Under the pieces are notes generated by a model that had not been told where the DNA came from, made no database searches, and saw only the letters and a program-made list of their open reading frames with translations. From positions 1 to 64,000 of the forward strand of contig JADJFV010000001.1 in assembly GCA_016708435.1 (NCBI GenBank): 64,000 bases of DNA, written 5' to 3'. This document shows, in pieces, positions 43,359 to 52,379 of this stretch. The first letter of the stretch is position 1; every line of letters begins with the position of its first letter. The translations under genes were made by a program, and so were the position numbers. The stretch comes from Leptospiraceae bacterium (GTDB lineage Bacteria > Spirochaetota > Leptospiria > Leptospirales > Leptospiraceae).

Positions 43359-43362
<4 letters not shown>
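42913..43362 (-). CDS. DinB-family protein
   Basis: A 149-residue four-helix bundle of the DinB/YfiT metalloenzyme group. The three expected metal His are visible: the first in YRHILAAEIYW (about residue 47), the others in HVVEHEIHHSGQI (about 124-132). Family members use metal for thiol-dependent transfer reactions or are DNA-damage-induced; the reaction here is unknown. Its ATG overlaps the stop of the pth-like gene (ATGA), so the two are coupled. Confidence 0.82.
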
Positions 43363-43922
<560 letters not shown>

Positions 43923-43933
43923 AGGTTAGCTAA

Positions 43934-44647
43934 CTATTTTTTCTTTGCAGCAGGAGCTTTTGCGGCAGCGGCAGGAGCAGCTTTTGCACCAGCAGCAGAC
44001 GCACCAGCGGCAGGAGCTTTCGCAGCAGCTTTAGCACCAGCTTTTGATTTTGGATCAACTGCAACTTTCTCACTTCTTTCAGCGGCTAATATTGCTTTGG
44101 TTACATTTACTGAAGTTACAATAGGGTCACCGTTTGTAATAATTTCCCAACTTTTTGGAACATCCAATTGACTTACTTTGATGCTTTGTCCAACTTCTAA
44201 CTCAGTAACATCGACTACGATGAGATCTTTCAAATCTTCTGGAACAGATTTAATTTTCAACTCATGAATTAAATGCTCAAACTGTCCACCAGCTTTTGAG
44301 CCCTTTGCAACGCCCGTAGTTCTCACACCAACTTTCGCTGTGATTTTTTTACCAGGAGTAACTTTATAAAAATCAATATGGCGCACTCTATTAGTTGCAG
44401 GAAATCTTTGAATTTCTTTTACGAACACTGCTGCTGTTCCTTCCCCTTCCATTTCCATATCAAGAAGAGTCGCACTTCTAATCCCAGTATTGATAACTTT
44501 ATTAATTTCAGTTTCGTCTACACTACCGGGAATTGATTTTCCCTCGTATATTACATTAATTGGAACGAGACCTTTAGCGCGAAGTCTATTGTTCTCATTT
44601 TTACCTGTCGATGATCTTTTTGTTGCTTTTACTGTTAATCTACTCAT
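43934..44647 (-). CDS. rplY: 50S ribosomal protein L25/Ctc
   Basis: A 237-residue long-form L25 (TL5/Ctc type) that binds 5S rRNA. The N-terminal L25 domain (residues 1-90) starts LTVKATKRSSTGKNENNRLR and includes RHIDFYKV. The C-terminal Ctc beta domain runs to about residue 185 (VPEDLKDLIVVDVTELEVGQ). The last 45 residues are a low-complexity Ala/Lys/Pro tail. It lies 11 bases before the pth-like gene and after prs, an order seen in many bacteria. Confidence 0.93.
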   Translation of the reverse strand: MSRLTVKATKRSSTGKNENNRLRAKGLVPINVIYEGKSIPGSVDETEINKVINTGIRSATLLDMEMEGEGTAAVFVKEIQRFPATNRVRHIDFYKVTPGKKITAKVGVRTTGVAKGSKAGGQFEHLIHELKIKSVPEDLKDLIVVDVTELEVGQSIKVSQLDVPKSWEIITNGDPIVTSVNVTKAILAAERSEKVAVDPKSKAGAKAAAKAPAAGASAAGAKAAPAAAAKAPAAKKK

Positions 44648-44680
44648 TGTCTTATATCCTTTCTTAAAATTGCATTTAAC

Positions 44681-45616
44681 TTATATAAATAACGAACTAA
44701 TTGATTCTTCTTTGTGAATCCTATCTATTGCATTGGCGAATAATTTCCCTACGGAAAGTTGAGTTAAGTTTTTTATCTTACCTGCCTCTGGAATTCGAAT
44801 CGTATCTGATAAAATGATTTCCGAGAAGTTAACACTGTTTAGCTTCTCAGTTGCTTCTCCTGATAAAACTGCATGTGTCGCGCAGCACATAACAGTCTTT
44901 GCCCCTTTATTCAAAAGGGCAACAGCAGCTTTCGAAATGGTTCCCGCTGTATCAATCATATCATCTAAAATAATACAGTGCTTATTTTCAATATCGCCAA
45001 TCACATTCATCACTTCTGACTCATTTGCTCTCTGACGACGCTTATCAATAATGGCTAGACTTGCGTTTACTCTCTTCCCTAAAAATCTAGCTCGCTCTGC
45101 ACCACCAGAATCAGGTGATACAATAACTAGGTCTTGAATATTTTTACTACGAATGTATTCTACTAACACTACCGAATAATACAAATGATCCACCGGGATA
45201 TGAAAGAAACCTTGAATTTGATCTGCATGTAAATCCATTGTTAATATTCGATCTGGACTCATCGACTGAAGTAAATCAGCTACCACTCTTGCCGAAATAG
45301 GAACACGGGGTTCTACTTTACGATCTTGCCTTCCATAACCGTAATAAGGGATAACGCAGGTTATCCTACGAGCAGAAGCACGACGAAGTGCATCCAATAT
45401 TAAAATAAGTTCCATCAAGTGATCGTTAGCCGGATTACTAATAGATTGAATCACAAATACATCACGACCGCGAACGTTTTCATCTATCTTTACAGAAATT
45501 TCTCCGTCGGAAAATTTCTTAAGAATAATTTTTCCAACAGGAATACCTAAGTGATTGCAGATTGATTCTGCTAATGGTTTATTCGAGCTTCCCGAAAATA
45601 TTGCAAGATTTTTCAT
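44681..45616 (-). CDS. prs: ribose-phosphate pyrophosphokinase
   Basis: A 311-residue PRPP synthetase that transfers pyrophosphate from ATP to ribose 5-phosphate for nucleotide, histidine and NAD synthesis. Signatures: FSDGEISVKIDENVRGRDVF, VIPYYGYGRQDRKVEPR (ATP site), LTMDLHADQIQGFF (metal site) and IILDDMIDTAGTI (PRPP loop). Length is typical. The start overlaps the GlmU-like stop by four bases. Confidence 0.95.
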   Translation of the reverse strand: MKNLAIFSGSSNKPLAESICNHLGIPVGKIILKKFSDGEISVKIDENVRGRDVFVIQSISNPANDHLMELILILDALRRASARRITCVIPYYGYGRQDRKVEPRVPISARVVADLLQSMSPDRILTMDLHADQIQGFFHIPVDHLYYSVVLVEYIRSKNIQDLVIVSPDSGGAERARFLGKRVNASLAIIDKRRQRANESEVMNVIGDIENKHCIILDDMIDTAGTISKAAVALLNKGAKTVMCCATHAVLSGEATEKLNSVNFSEIILSDTIRIPEAGKIKNLTQLSVGKLFANAIDRIHKEESISSLFI

Positions 45617-46371
45617 AAAGAAATCTTTCCTTCACGAATATAAGATTCCAGTCTTTCTAAATCTTCGGGTGAATTAACACCTGAGCTTTCCAAATGATTA
45701 GAAAGAACCAATGCACCCGCTTTTTCATTCTTAGAATTTGCAATTTTAACTAAATCAGGAAGATAATACTCTCCCTGCGCATTCTCCGTATTAACCTTCT
45801 TGAGATTTTGAAATACTTCTGGAGAATTAAATATATAAGTGCCTGTATTAATCTCTTTTACTTTGCGCTCTTCATCCGTAGCGTCTTTTTCTTCGACTAT
45901 TTGCATTAAACTTCCAGAACTATTTCGAATCAATCGACCATAGCCTTTTGGAATATCAATCTCTGCGGATAATACGGTTACGCTGTTATGATTGCTAGAA
46001 TGAAAAGAGGCAAGATTTTTAAAGCTAGAAGATGTTAGCAAAGGGACGTCTCCGCAAGCTACTAACAGATTTCCGTGAAAATCTTTCAATGAATCTTCAC
46101 AGCAAAGAAGAGCATGACCCGTGCCAAGTTGTTCTGTTTGCTCTACGAAGTGAATATTAGAATAAGGTTTACAGATTTCGATAACTGTTTCTTTTTTAAA
46201 ACCAACCACAACATAAATATCTTTGATTCCAGAAGAAATTAGATTATCGAGTACATGGAGAATGAGAGGCTTTCCATTTAGAAGAGTCGCAACTTTAGGA
46301 AGTTCAGATTTCATTCTGGTTCCTTTGCCGGCTGCTAATACCACGGCACAAATTTGATTTGTCTGGCTCAT
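45613..46371 (-). CDS. glmU: GlmU N-terminal-type UDP-GlcNAc pyrophosphorylase
   Basis: A 252-residue uridylyltransferase set to start at ATG 46371 (a TTG at 46404 is possible). AVVLAAGKGTRMKSELPKVA is the nucleotidyltransferase signature; EQTEQLGTGHALL and VACGDVPLL (metal Asp), EEKDATDEE and NTGTYIF complete the GlmU pattern. Ordinary GlmU has about 450 residues with a C-terminal left-handed beta-helix acetyltransferase; here that half is absent. A separate hexapeptide-repeat protein at 61472-62509 next to glmS may supply it. The gene sits in the ispE-glmU-prs order. Confidence 0.87.
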   Translation of the reverse strand: MSQTNQICAVVLAAGKGTRMKSELPKVATLLNGKPLILHVLDNLISSGIKDIYVVVGFKKETVIEICKPYSNIHFVEQTEQLGTGHALLCCEDSLKDFHGNLLVACGDVPLLTSSSFKNLASFHSSNHNSVTVLSAEIDIPKGYGRLIRNSSGSLMQIVEEKDATDEERKVKEINTGTYIFNSPEVFQNLKKVNTENAQGEYYLPDLVKIANSKNEKAGALVLSNHLESSGVNSPEDLERLESYIREGKISL

Positions 46372-46410
46372 TCTCTTTTTATTATTCCGATTTTTAAGTA
46401 ACAAATTTTG

Positions 46411-46483
46411 CTGGGCTGCTAGGATTCGAACCTAGGGAATGGCTGGACCAAAACCAGCTGCCTTACCACTTGGCTACAGCCCA
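46411..46483 (-). tRNA. tRNA-Gln (TTG)
   Basis: Reverse-strand cloverleaf: acceptor TGGGCTG/CAGCCCA, anticodon TTG in loop TTTTGGT with stem GCTGG/CCAGC, T arm CTAGGTTCGAATCCTAG, G73. No encoded CCA. It lies between ispE and the glmU-like gene, the position often seen in spirochaetes and other bacteria. Confidence 0.93.
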
Positions 46484-46486
46484 ATT

Positions 46487-47377
46487 TTAAAAGCTGAAAT
46501 GAATGAAGTAGCATTCAGGATAGTTTTGAGTCATCCACTGCTGAATGTAACTCGCTTTTTCTATACCTTCTACAAATCCATATACGCAAGAACCAGTTCC
46601 AGTCATAGAAACGAAACTACTACCCTGCCTATAAAAATTCTGCTTTAGCACCTCAAGTTCAGGAAACTCGCTAAAAGCATACTTTTCAAAGTCATTTTCA
46701 AATTTTTCTCGGAGTTTTGACCAATCCCCTCGCTCGAGAGCAAAAGAGAAATCTTTATCCAAGAGACTCCATGATTTTTGACCCCACTCACTTTGTAAAG
46801 GCTTTTTCAGACTTATATACGAATCTTTTGTATTAATCGAAAAAGGAGGAATTGCTAAAATTCCCGTCCCTGATGCTACAGAAATAGATCGTAAGATTTC
46901 ACCAATGCCAGAAACGTGAGCATGACCAGACAAAAGAAAGAAAGGAACATCAGCCCCAATGCTAGACGAAATTTCACGCATCGAATCTTGCAATTCCGGA
47001 AAGTCTTGAAAGAGGTAAGAAAGTAAGTATGCCGCATTCGTGCTACCTCCACCTAAACCTCCTCCAGGCGGTATACGCTTTGTTAAACGAATATCAACTC
47101 CTCGCAAATCTGGTTTCAATTGTTTGACTTTCACAAATGTTTTAAAAAGTATATTTCTAGAAAAATCTCCACGCTCAGATACTTCTTCGAATAATGCGTG
47201 TTTTACTCCATTTAGTTCATTCTTTGAAAAAAGGCGAGCTATCCCCAAATCGTTAGGCGCAAAGTCAATCTCATCGCCCCAGTTTATTTTTAAAAATATA
47301 CTTTCGATCTCATGATAATTATCAGGACGCTTAAATAATACTTTAAGTCCTAGATTGACTTTGGCGGGGCAAAGCAT
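46487..47377 (-). CDS. ispE: 4-diphosphocytidyl-2-C-methyl-D-erythritol kinase
   Basis: A 296-residue GHMP-family kinase of the MEP isoprenoid pathway. CPAKVNLGLKVL holds the substrate Lys; PPGGGLGGGSTNAAYLLSYL is the ATP-binding motif 2; VSMTGTGSCVYGF is motif 3. Catalytic Asp lies in SSIGADVPFFLLSGHA. Length is normal. It supports isoprenoid precursor supply to the prenyl synthase at 55625. Its start overlaps the WYL gene stop by one base (TAATG). Confidence 0.92.
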   Translation of the reverse strand: MLCPAKVNLGLKVLFKRPDNYHEIESIFLKINWGDEIDFAPNDLGIARLFSKNELNGVKHALFEEVSERGDFSRNILFKTFVKVKQLKPDLRGVDIRLTKRIPPGGGLGGGSTNAAYLLSYLFQDFPELQDSMREISSSIGADVPFFLLSGHAHVSGIGEILRSISVASGTGILAIPPFSINTKDSYISLKKPLQSEWGQKSWSLLDKDFSFALERGDWSKLREKFENDFEKYAFSEFPELEVLKQNFYRQGSSFVSMTGTGSCVYGFVEGIEKASYIQQWMTQNYPECYFIHFSF

Positions 47378-48339
47378 TATTTTCCACTACTCGGAATTTT
47401 TATCTGTTCAATACAAGCCAAATATTCTGATTTTAAAGATGCAGGTGAAAGTAAAATTACTTTTTCTCCAAATCCTCTTAGTAAATCAAGAAACCAATTC
47501 TTCTCTATTATTTTAGTTTTAGCGTAGGTGTATTCCCGATTCGAAATCTCTTTAGTCCCTATGATTTCAAGTTTTGCATGCTTTGAAAAATTAAATTCCG
47601 CTTCCTTTGTTATCAATATCTCTGCAAGTTCAGAATTTTCTTCCGATTGATTTAGAAATGCATTGAACTCAAGAATGTGTTTATTTTGCTCCATTGCGTT
47701 CAGGGGAGTAACAATATTTTCCTCCAATACCCTAGGTGATGAAATCGAAGCTAAGCGAAAATTTCTCCTTCCTTTTCGGTCATTACAATAGGCAACCAAG
47801 TATTCATTTTTCTCAATAAAAATAAACCAAGGATCTACAATTCTTTCCTCTTGAGCATTGTCTTTCCAGCCTGTATACATAAAAGCTAATTTCTTTTTCG
47901 TTTGAATGGCTTCTTCAATTTTTTTTCGTATTGCTTCATTTGCCTTCGCTTCCGAATAGGGGATAATACGCTTTATCTTTTCTAATATAGATCTATATTG
48001 AATCCTATAACCTTCTTCTGTGTCCGAGTTATTTATCTCGTCCTCTAAAATCTTACGAATAGCAAGCCATTCGTTTATCGTAAGTCCAATCGTCTTATCA
48101 ATGCTTACCGGTAAATTAATATTAACCGTTTCGTTTTCATTGTAATCAATTTCAATATAATCCGCAGGTGTATATGGATATGACCCTACCATAAAAAGCT
48201 CACCTAGGTCTTTTTTTAGTTGCTCTACATTTTTATGATTTGTATAGTTTTGTAACTTCGATAGAGATATACCCGGATTCTCTGTGATAATCTTAATTAA
48301 ATTTAACTTATTCGAAACCCTGACTTTTGTTGGATTCAT
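47377..48339 (-). CDS. WYL-domain transcription regulator
   Basis: A 320-residue protein. Residues 1-75 contain a helix-turn-helix-like region (LIKIITENPGISLSKLQNYT). A central WYL domain (about 140-210) has KKLAFMYTGWKDNAQEERIV, DPWFIFIEKNEYLVAYC and GRRNFRLASI, and a C-terminal WCX-type extension follows. WYL domains bind nucleic acid or nucleotides and control DNA-damage, defence or metabolic genes. Here it is coupled to ispE and lies upstream in the same run, as in some Leptospira. Confidence 0.8.
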   Translation of the reverse strand: MNPTKVRVSNKLNLIKIITENPGISLSKLQNYTNHKNVEQLKKDLGELFMVGSYPYTPADYIEIDYNENETVNINLPVSIDKTIGLTINEWLAIRKILEDEINNSDTEEGYRIQYRSILEKIKRIIPYSEAKANEAIRKKIEEAIQTKKKLAFMYTGWKDNAQEERIVDPWFIFIEKNEYLVAYCNDRKGRRNFRLASISSPRVLEENIVTPLNAMEQNKHILEFNAFLNQSEENSELAEILITKEAEFNFSKHAKLEIIGTKEISNREYTYAKTKIIEKNWFLDLLRGFGEKVILLSPASLKSEYLACIEQIKIPSSGK

Positions 48340-48511
48340 AGTTCTATTAGTAACTCATCCTTTTATTTTGCAAGTAAGAATTTCCGTGCATAATTCTTAA
48401 TAACTGAAATTTTCCCAACGAACGATTTAACGAACTGAAGTTTTATTTTTTTAACGAACTCCTTTTTAAAAAGTGAGAGCGTTTTTTAACTTCTCTCACC
48501 TCATCCGTAAT

Positions 48512-49327
48512 TTATGCCGCTACCGAAATAGTTTCTTGTTGTTCCATTTTCTCTTTAATTATTTCCAGGGAACTTCTATAAAGTCTACCTGTCTGATGAC
48601 GGGATAATGATAATAAATTGCTCACTTCTTTAATTGAATAAACGATATGCGTATTCAAAAGTTTATTTAATATTTTCTTTTTTCTTTTCTTAGCAAGAAT
48701 TGGATACACGTCTAAAGAATTGTAAATTTTTCGATTACAATTATTCAAATTTAGTAAAAGACTTTCGCGGCGCTCTCTGCAAATTCGAATCTTTTCCTCG
48801 TATTCTTCATGAAAGGTTTTTATTTGCTTATTCTGCTTCCGTAAGCATTTATAGAGAATCCGTAATTCTTCTTCGCCAAGAGGAAGATTGTATCGGAGGC
48901 TAATAATTATTCTCCCCATTAAACTAATTTCTTTTAGCCAATCCTTCATTCTTGAAGTTGAACTATGATGTATTAACTCCTCTGTATCTTTATTAACTCT
49001 CTCCTCTTGCCATAGTTGTAAATACTCTTCTGTATAAGCTTGTCTTCTAGAACGAAAAATATTTTGAACTAAATGCTTTGTGTATACACTCAAGTATGCC
49101 GGCAAATCGGTATAATTCTTTCGAATAAAATAGTCCAAGCATTTGTCCGCTTTCTCATAAAAACGCAAGAATATTTCCGATAACTCATCCTCAGCTAAAG
49201 AGTATCGAATTCTAGCATTTTCCATTATCCAAAGTCCTGCCGCGGTTCTAAATTTTTCTATTTCTTTGGTCTCATGAAAATGTGAAATAGTTTGTATTAA
49301 GTCGTGATCTGAAATTTTTTGTAGCAT
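48512..49327 (-). CDS. putative sigma-like/HTH regulator
   Basis: A 271-residue basic, helical protein. Residues about 20-110 (ELSEIFLRFYEKADKCLDYF, AYLSVYTKHLVQNIFRSRRQ) recall region 2 of sigma-70-family factors: an acidic helix and then a basic aromatic helix. The C-terminus has a helix-turn-helix (VYSIKEVSNLLSLSRHQTGR, LYRSSLEIIK) like region 4. The long middle (about 130-215) is coiled-coil-like and rich in Arg, Lys and Glu. No standard ECF sigma match is claimed. It is a single gene with 170-200 bases free on each side. Confidence 0.45.
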   Translation of the reverse strand: MLQKISDHDLIQTISHFHETKEIEKFRTAAGLWIMENARIRYSLAEDELSEIFLRFYEKADKCLDYFIRKNYTDLPAYLSVYTKHLVQNIFRSRRQAYTEEYLQLWQEERVNKDTEELIHHSSTSRMKDWLKEISLMGRIIISLRYNLPLGEEELRILYKCLRKQNKQIKTFHEEYEEKIRICRERRESLLLNLNNCNRKIYNSLDVYPILAKKRKKKILNKLLNTHIVYSIKEVSNLLSLSRHQTGRLYRSSLEIIKEKMEQQETISVAA

Positions 49328-49534
49328 TGTGTCCCTCGATTCATAATCTGTTTTTGTTCAGAATCGAGGAAAGAAACTTACGGTCGAATATAATCAAGCC
49401 GAGGTAATTACGCAGAATCACCAAAAGCTTGCGCTACTGCGTAATTATTGAAACTTTTTTTTATTTTTACATATAATATGTGTTATCCGCTACTTCCTTT
49501 TCCATATACATATTGGTCATAATAGTTATTAGAA

Positions 49535-50668
49535 CTAAGTCTTTCGACTCAGAGTAATGAATTGTTTGGCTAATTGATACGCAGTTGAACGTCCGCCTGC
49601 GGAAAGTTTTTCTATACAACCTAATTCAACTAGTTCCGCCAAATGACGAGTAGCCGTTGCTTTACTAACTTTAGCAATTTTCTGGTATTGCTTTGCACTA
49701 ACACCTTTGTCAAATTGTGTAGACTCCGAGTCAAACATTGCATTCAATATCTTTCTTTGCTCTGGAAGAAATTGGCTATCTCTATAAAATTGCCAGAATC
49801 TAATTTTAAAAAGAGTCTTATCTATTTTAAGAATTGAATCTAAAATAGATTGATTAAGTATTTTTAAAAACCAGATGAGCCATTCCGTAATATCAAGTCC
49901 ACCTCTTTGTGTTTTTTCTAAGATTGAATAGTATTCTTTTCTTTGATCTAGAATATTCGAAGAGAGTGAATACAATTTAGAACTAGCGCTATGATATTGA
50001 GCAAGGGCTAATTCCGATAATGCTCTCGCTAATCTACCATTTCCATCTTCGAAGGGGTGAATGGTGACAAACCACAAGTGAGCAATGCCAGCCCTAACAA
50101 ATGGATTATACACTTCGTCTATCTTAGTATCATTAAACCAATCAAGTAATAGTTGAACTTCCGCTTTTATTTTTTTTTGAGGCGGAGCTTCGAAATGAAC
50201 TCTTGGATTATCAATGCGTCCTGATACGACTTGCATCGGAGTATTTCCTCTAAACTTGCCAACAGGAATTTTCCAATCTTCTCCGCTAGGGAATAACAAT
50301 GTATGCCACAAGAGCAATCGCTTCTTTGAAAACTTTTTATCTAAATTATGAATAATATCAAATTGTAAGTCTGCTAAACCTTCCGTTCTAGCGGTAGTAG
50401 GAAATTTATCTACCTTGATCTTTAATCTTTTTGCTAAGGAAGAGCGAACGGAAAACGCATTGAGTGATTCACCTTCTATTGCAGATGATGTAAGAATACT
50501 CTTTAATAACGAATCTAATTCTGCCTGGGCATTTTCATTTTTCTCAAAAAAACCAATCTTACCTGAAATTACTCCAATATTATGGAAAATTTCTCTGCAT
50601 ATAGAATTGACTCTGTCTTTGCTCCAAGTAAAGTCAGGCCAGTTCCTATTCTCCCAAATCCAAGTCAT
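49535..50668 (-). CDS. Fic-family protein with winged helix
   Basis: A 377-residue Fic protein. Residues 1-85 form a DUF4172-like N-terminus (WENRNWPDFTWSKDRV), which includes inhibitory motif SSAIEGE (about 61-67). The active-site loop HPFEDGNGRLAR (about 208-219) keeps catalytic His and the GNGR phosphate clamp, so it should transfer AMP from ATP to a target hydroxyl. The C-terminus (about 310-360) is a winged helix (KQYQKIAKVSKATATRHLAE). The single-chain inhibitory form suggests self-regulation. A perfect 30-bp-arm hairpin lies 20 bases upstream of its start. Target unknown. Confidence 0.9.
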   Translation of the reverse strand: MTWIWENRNWPDFTWSKDRVNSICREIFHNIGVISGKIGFFEKNENAQAELDSLLKSILTSSAIEGESLNAFSVRSSLAKRLKIKVDKFPTTARTEGLADLQFDIIHNLDKKFSKKRLLLWHTLLFPSGEDWKIPVGKFRGNTPMQVVSGRIDNPRVHFEAPPQKKIKAEVQLLLDWFNDTKIDEVYNPFVRAGIAHLWFVTIHPFEDGNGRLARALSELALAQYHSASSKLYSLSSNILDQRKEYYSILEKTQRGGLDITEWLIWFLKILNQSILDSILKIDKTLFKIRFWQFYRDSQFLPEQRKILNAMFDSESTQFDKGVSAKQYQKIAKVSKATATRHLAELVELGCIEKLSAGGRSTAYQLAKQFITLSRKT

Positions 50669-50688
50669 ACTTTACATTGTCACACCTA

Positions 50689-50753
50689 GTGAGCCGAATG
50701 CAAGTCTTTTTTGGCTCACTCTATGAGCCAAAAAAGACTTGCATTCGGCTCAC
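50689..50753. promoter_or_regulatory. perfect 30-bp-arm palindrome upstream of fic
   Basis: Two exact 30-base arms (50689-50718, 50724-50753) surround the loop CTCTA. Each arm itself begins GTGAGCC and ends GGCTCA, so four copies of the half site TGAGCC are arranged symmetrically. It lies in the region where the fic promoter and leader should be. It could be a multimeric operator or a stable leader hairpin that hides the start region. An accidental 60-base match is very improbable. Confidence 0.75.
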
Positions 50754-50818
50754 AAAATAACTTTCATTAAAGGATTCCAAAGAAACTAGCTCAAAGACAA
50801 TTTTAATCTTATAAAAGT

Positions 50819-51283
50819 CTACTTCTTTTCGATTTGTTTTTTTAACTCGTCTGCACTTCCAACAAACTGAATAGAGGTAATTTTAAAATTGGAAAGGCTA
50901 ATCACGGTTAACTTTCCTTTTTCTCTTGGAAAAACTGATCCGACTCCATCCTCTTTAATCAAATGCATTGTATATTTATACTTTCTCATTTTCGGAAGAG
51001 CTACAAATTTTGAAATCAAGAATGGCATTTTATGAATATCCGAAATAAAAACAGTAGAATTCTGGGTTAAGTAATCTTCCCCACCGATTTCAAATACTTC
51101 ATGAGCAATTTTACTTGCTTCCATTTCGCTTGTAAATACAAGAGTGCGAGTTCCCGTTGGGATTGTAACCTTCTCATCTCGTTGTGTTTCATACTGCAAT
51201 AGGGATAACTCTTCTCCTACTTGAAGCGGCTCGCTCCATACGTAAGTAGCGGATAATAAGAATAATAGGATAATATTTTTCAT
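50819..51283 (-). CDS. exported thioredoxin-fold-like protein without CXXC
   Basis: A 154-residue periplasmic protein with signal peptide (1-17, cleavage near VWSEP). The pattern beta-TRTLVFTSEME, helix, NSTVFISDIHKMP, PKMRKYKYTMHLIKEDGVG, GKLTVISLSNFKI resembles a thioredoxin-like or YtfJ-type domain, but no CXXC active site exists. I do not recognise the exact family. Single gene between fic and the AAA+ gene, with about 150 bases on each side. Confidence 0.5.
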   Translation of the reverse strand: MKNIILLFLLSATYVWSEPLQVGEELSLLQYETQRDEKVTIPTGTRTLVFTSEMEASKIAHEVFEIGGEDYLTQNSTVFISDIHKMPFLISKFVALPKMRKYKYTMHLIKEDGVGSVFPREKGKLTVISLSNFKITSIQFVGSADELKKQIEKK

Positions 51284-51432
51284 ATCACAAATCTTTTTAT
51301 CTATAACTGTTTAGCAAGTAATATACACGAGCTAAATTGGTTTTCGATAAAGAAATTTTTTCCGACAGGATTAACAAGATTTACAGGATGAATAATCCCA
51401 AAATTATTTTGCATGATTTACAATCAGCTCAA

Positions 51433-52365
51433 TTACTCTAGATTGTATTCTTTGAGCTTGCGATAAAGAGTTCTTTCTGATATACCCAATAATTTAGCGC
51501 ATTTATCACGATTACCTGCAACTGACTTTAGATTTTCTCGAATAATTTCCTTTTCATACTCAATCATTGGAATTCCGGGGATAATATTCAGTTTACCCCC
51601 TGATGCAATAGACGAAACAGCAATAAAATCTTTTGGAACTTGACTGATATCCAAAACCTTCTCAGAAGAAAGAATTATCATCCCTTCTAGCATTGTTTTA
51701 AGCTGAGCCACATTTCCAGGCCAGTCATACTGGAGAATAAATTGTATTAGCTTCTCGGAGAGACGAGTAATATTTTTTTTATATTTTGTTTTAAATTCTG
51801 TAACAAAATAATTCACCAAGAGAGGCAAATCTGATTTAACATCTCTTAAGTTCACAGTATGCAGACAGATTAAATTTATTTTTTGAAATAAATCCTTTCG
51901 AAATAATCCATCTTTCACCATTTGCGGCAAATGTTTATTAGACGAAAGAAAAATTCTAGAAGAAAAATCTACTCTTTCCTTTTTTGCTGTGACAAATTCT
52001 TGATTGTCTAAGATTCTAAACAAGATAGCTTGTCCCTCGGTATCTAAAAATTCTAGCTTATCAAAATATAGAGGTGCCGTTACTTTAATGCTTTCCGCCC
52101 GAATATGTAGAGATTTAGATGTTTTATTTGCATATTGTTGAATTAACAAATTCCAATCAGAAGAAAAATTAGCACAATCAATTTGCAAGATTCCTTTCCC
52201 TGCGATTAAGCTCGCAATTAAATTCTTGCCTGTTCCTGCATCCCCTTGAATATATACAGGAACATCTAATTCTGCAAGGCTTATGATTTTATCTTTTAAT
52301 GCAACTATTGGTGAAGATGCTCCTATCAACTGATTCACTTCAAATGATTCTAGACTATTTTTCAT
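51433..52365 (-). CDS. bEBP-like AAA+ regulator with degenerate motifs
   Basis: A 310-residue protein of the sigma-54 activator family: AAA+ domain (residues about 10-235) and C-terminal Fis-type HTH (about 268-310, NRDKCAKLLGISERTLYRKL). Walker A GDAGTGKN (41-48) is present. The GAFTGA loop that contacts sigma-54 is missing, Walker B reads LYFDKL with Lys103 in place of Glu, and the second arginine-finger position is Lys162 (FRKDLFQKIN). It should bind DNA and perhaps ATP, but is unlikely to remodel sigma-54 holoenzyme. It has no receiver or sensor domain. It lies 14 bases after the OmpA gene. Confidence 0.85.
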   Translation of the reverse strand: MKNSLESFEVNQLIGASSPIVALKDKIISLAELDVPVYIQGDAGTGKNLIASLIAGKGILQIDCANFSSDWNLLIQQYANKTSKSLHIRAESIKVTAPLYFDKLEFLDTEGQAILFRILDNQEFVTAKKERVDFSSRIFLSSNKHLPQMVKDGLFRKDLFQKINLICLHTVNLRDVKSDLPLLVNYFVTEFKTKYKKNITRLSEKLIQFILQYDWPGNVAQLKTMLEGMIILSSEKVLDISQVPKDFIAVSSIASGGKLNIIPGIPMIEYEKEIIRENLKSVAGNRDKCAKLLGISERTLYRKLKEYNLE

Positions 52366-52379
52366 AGAAGAGGCTACTA

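Noticed and set aside
48512..49327. 27-bp repeat-like string TTTTGAACTAAATG near 49066
   Set aside because: It matches only half of the repeat and lies within a coding region whose frame explains it.
50689..50753. Simple intrinsic terminator for the fic hairpin
   Set aside because: No upstream reverse gene ends there and no T run follows either arm; the structure is at the 5' side of fic, so a leader or operator role is likelier.
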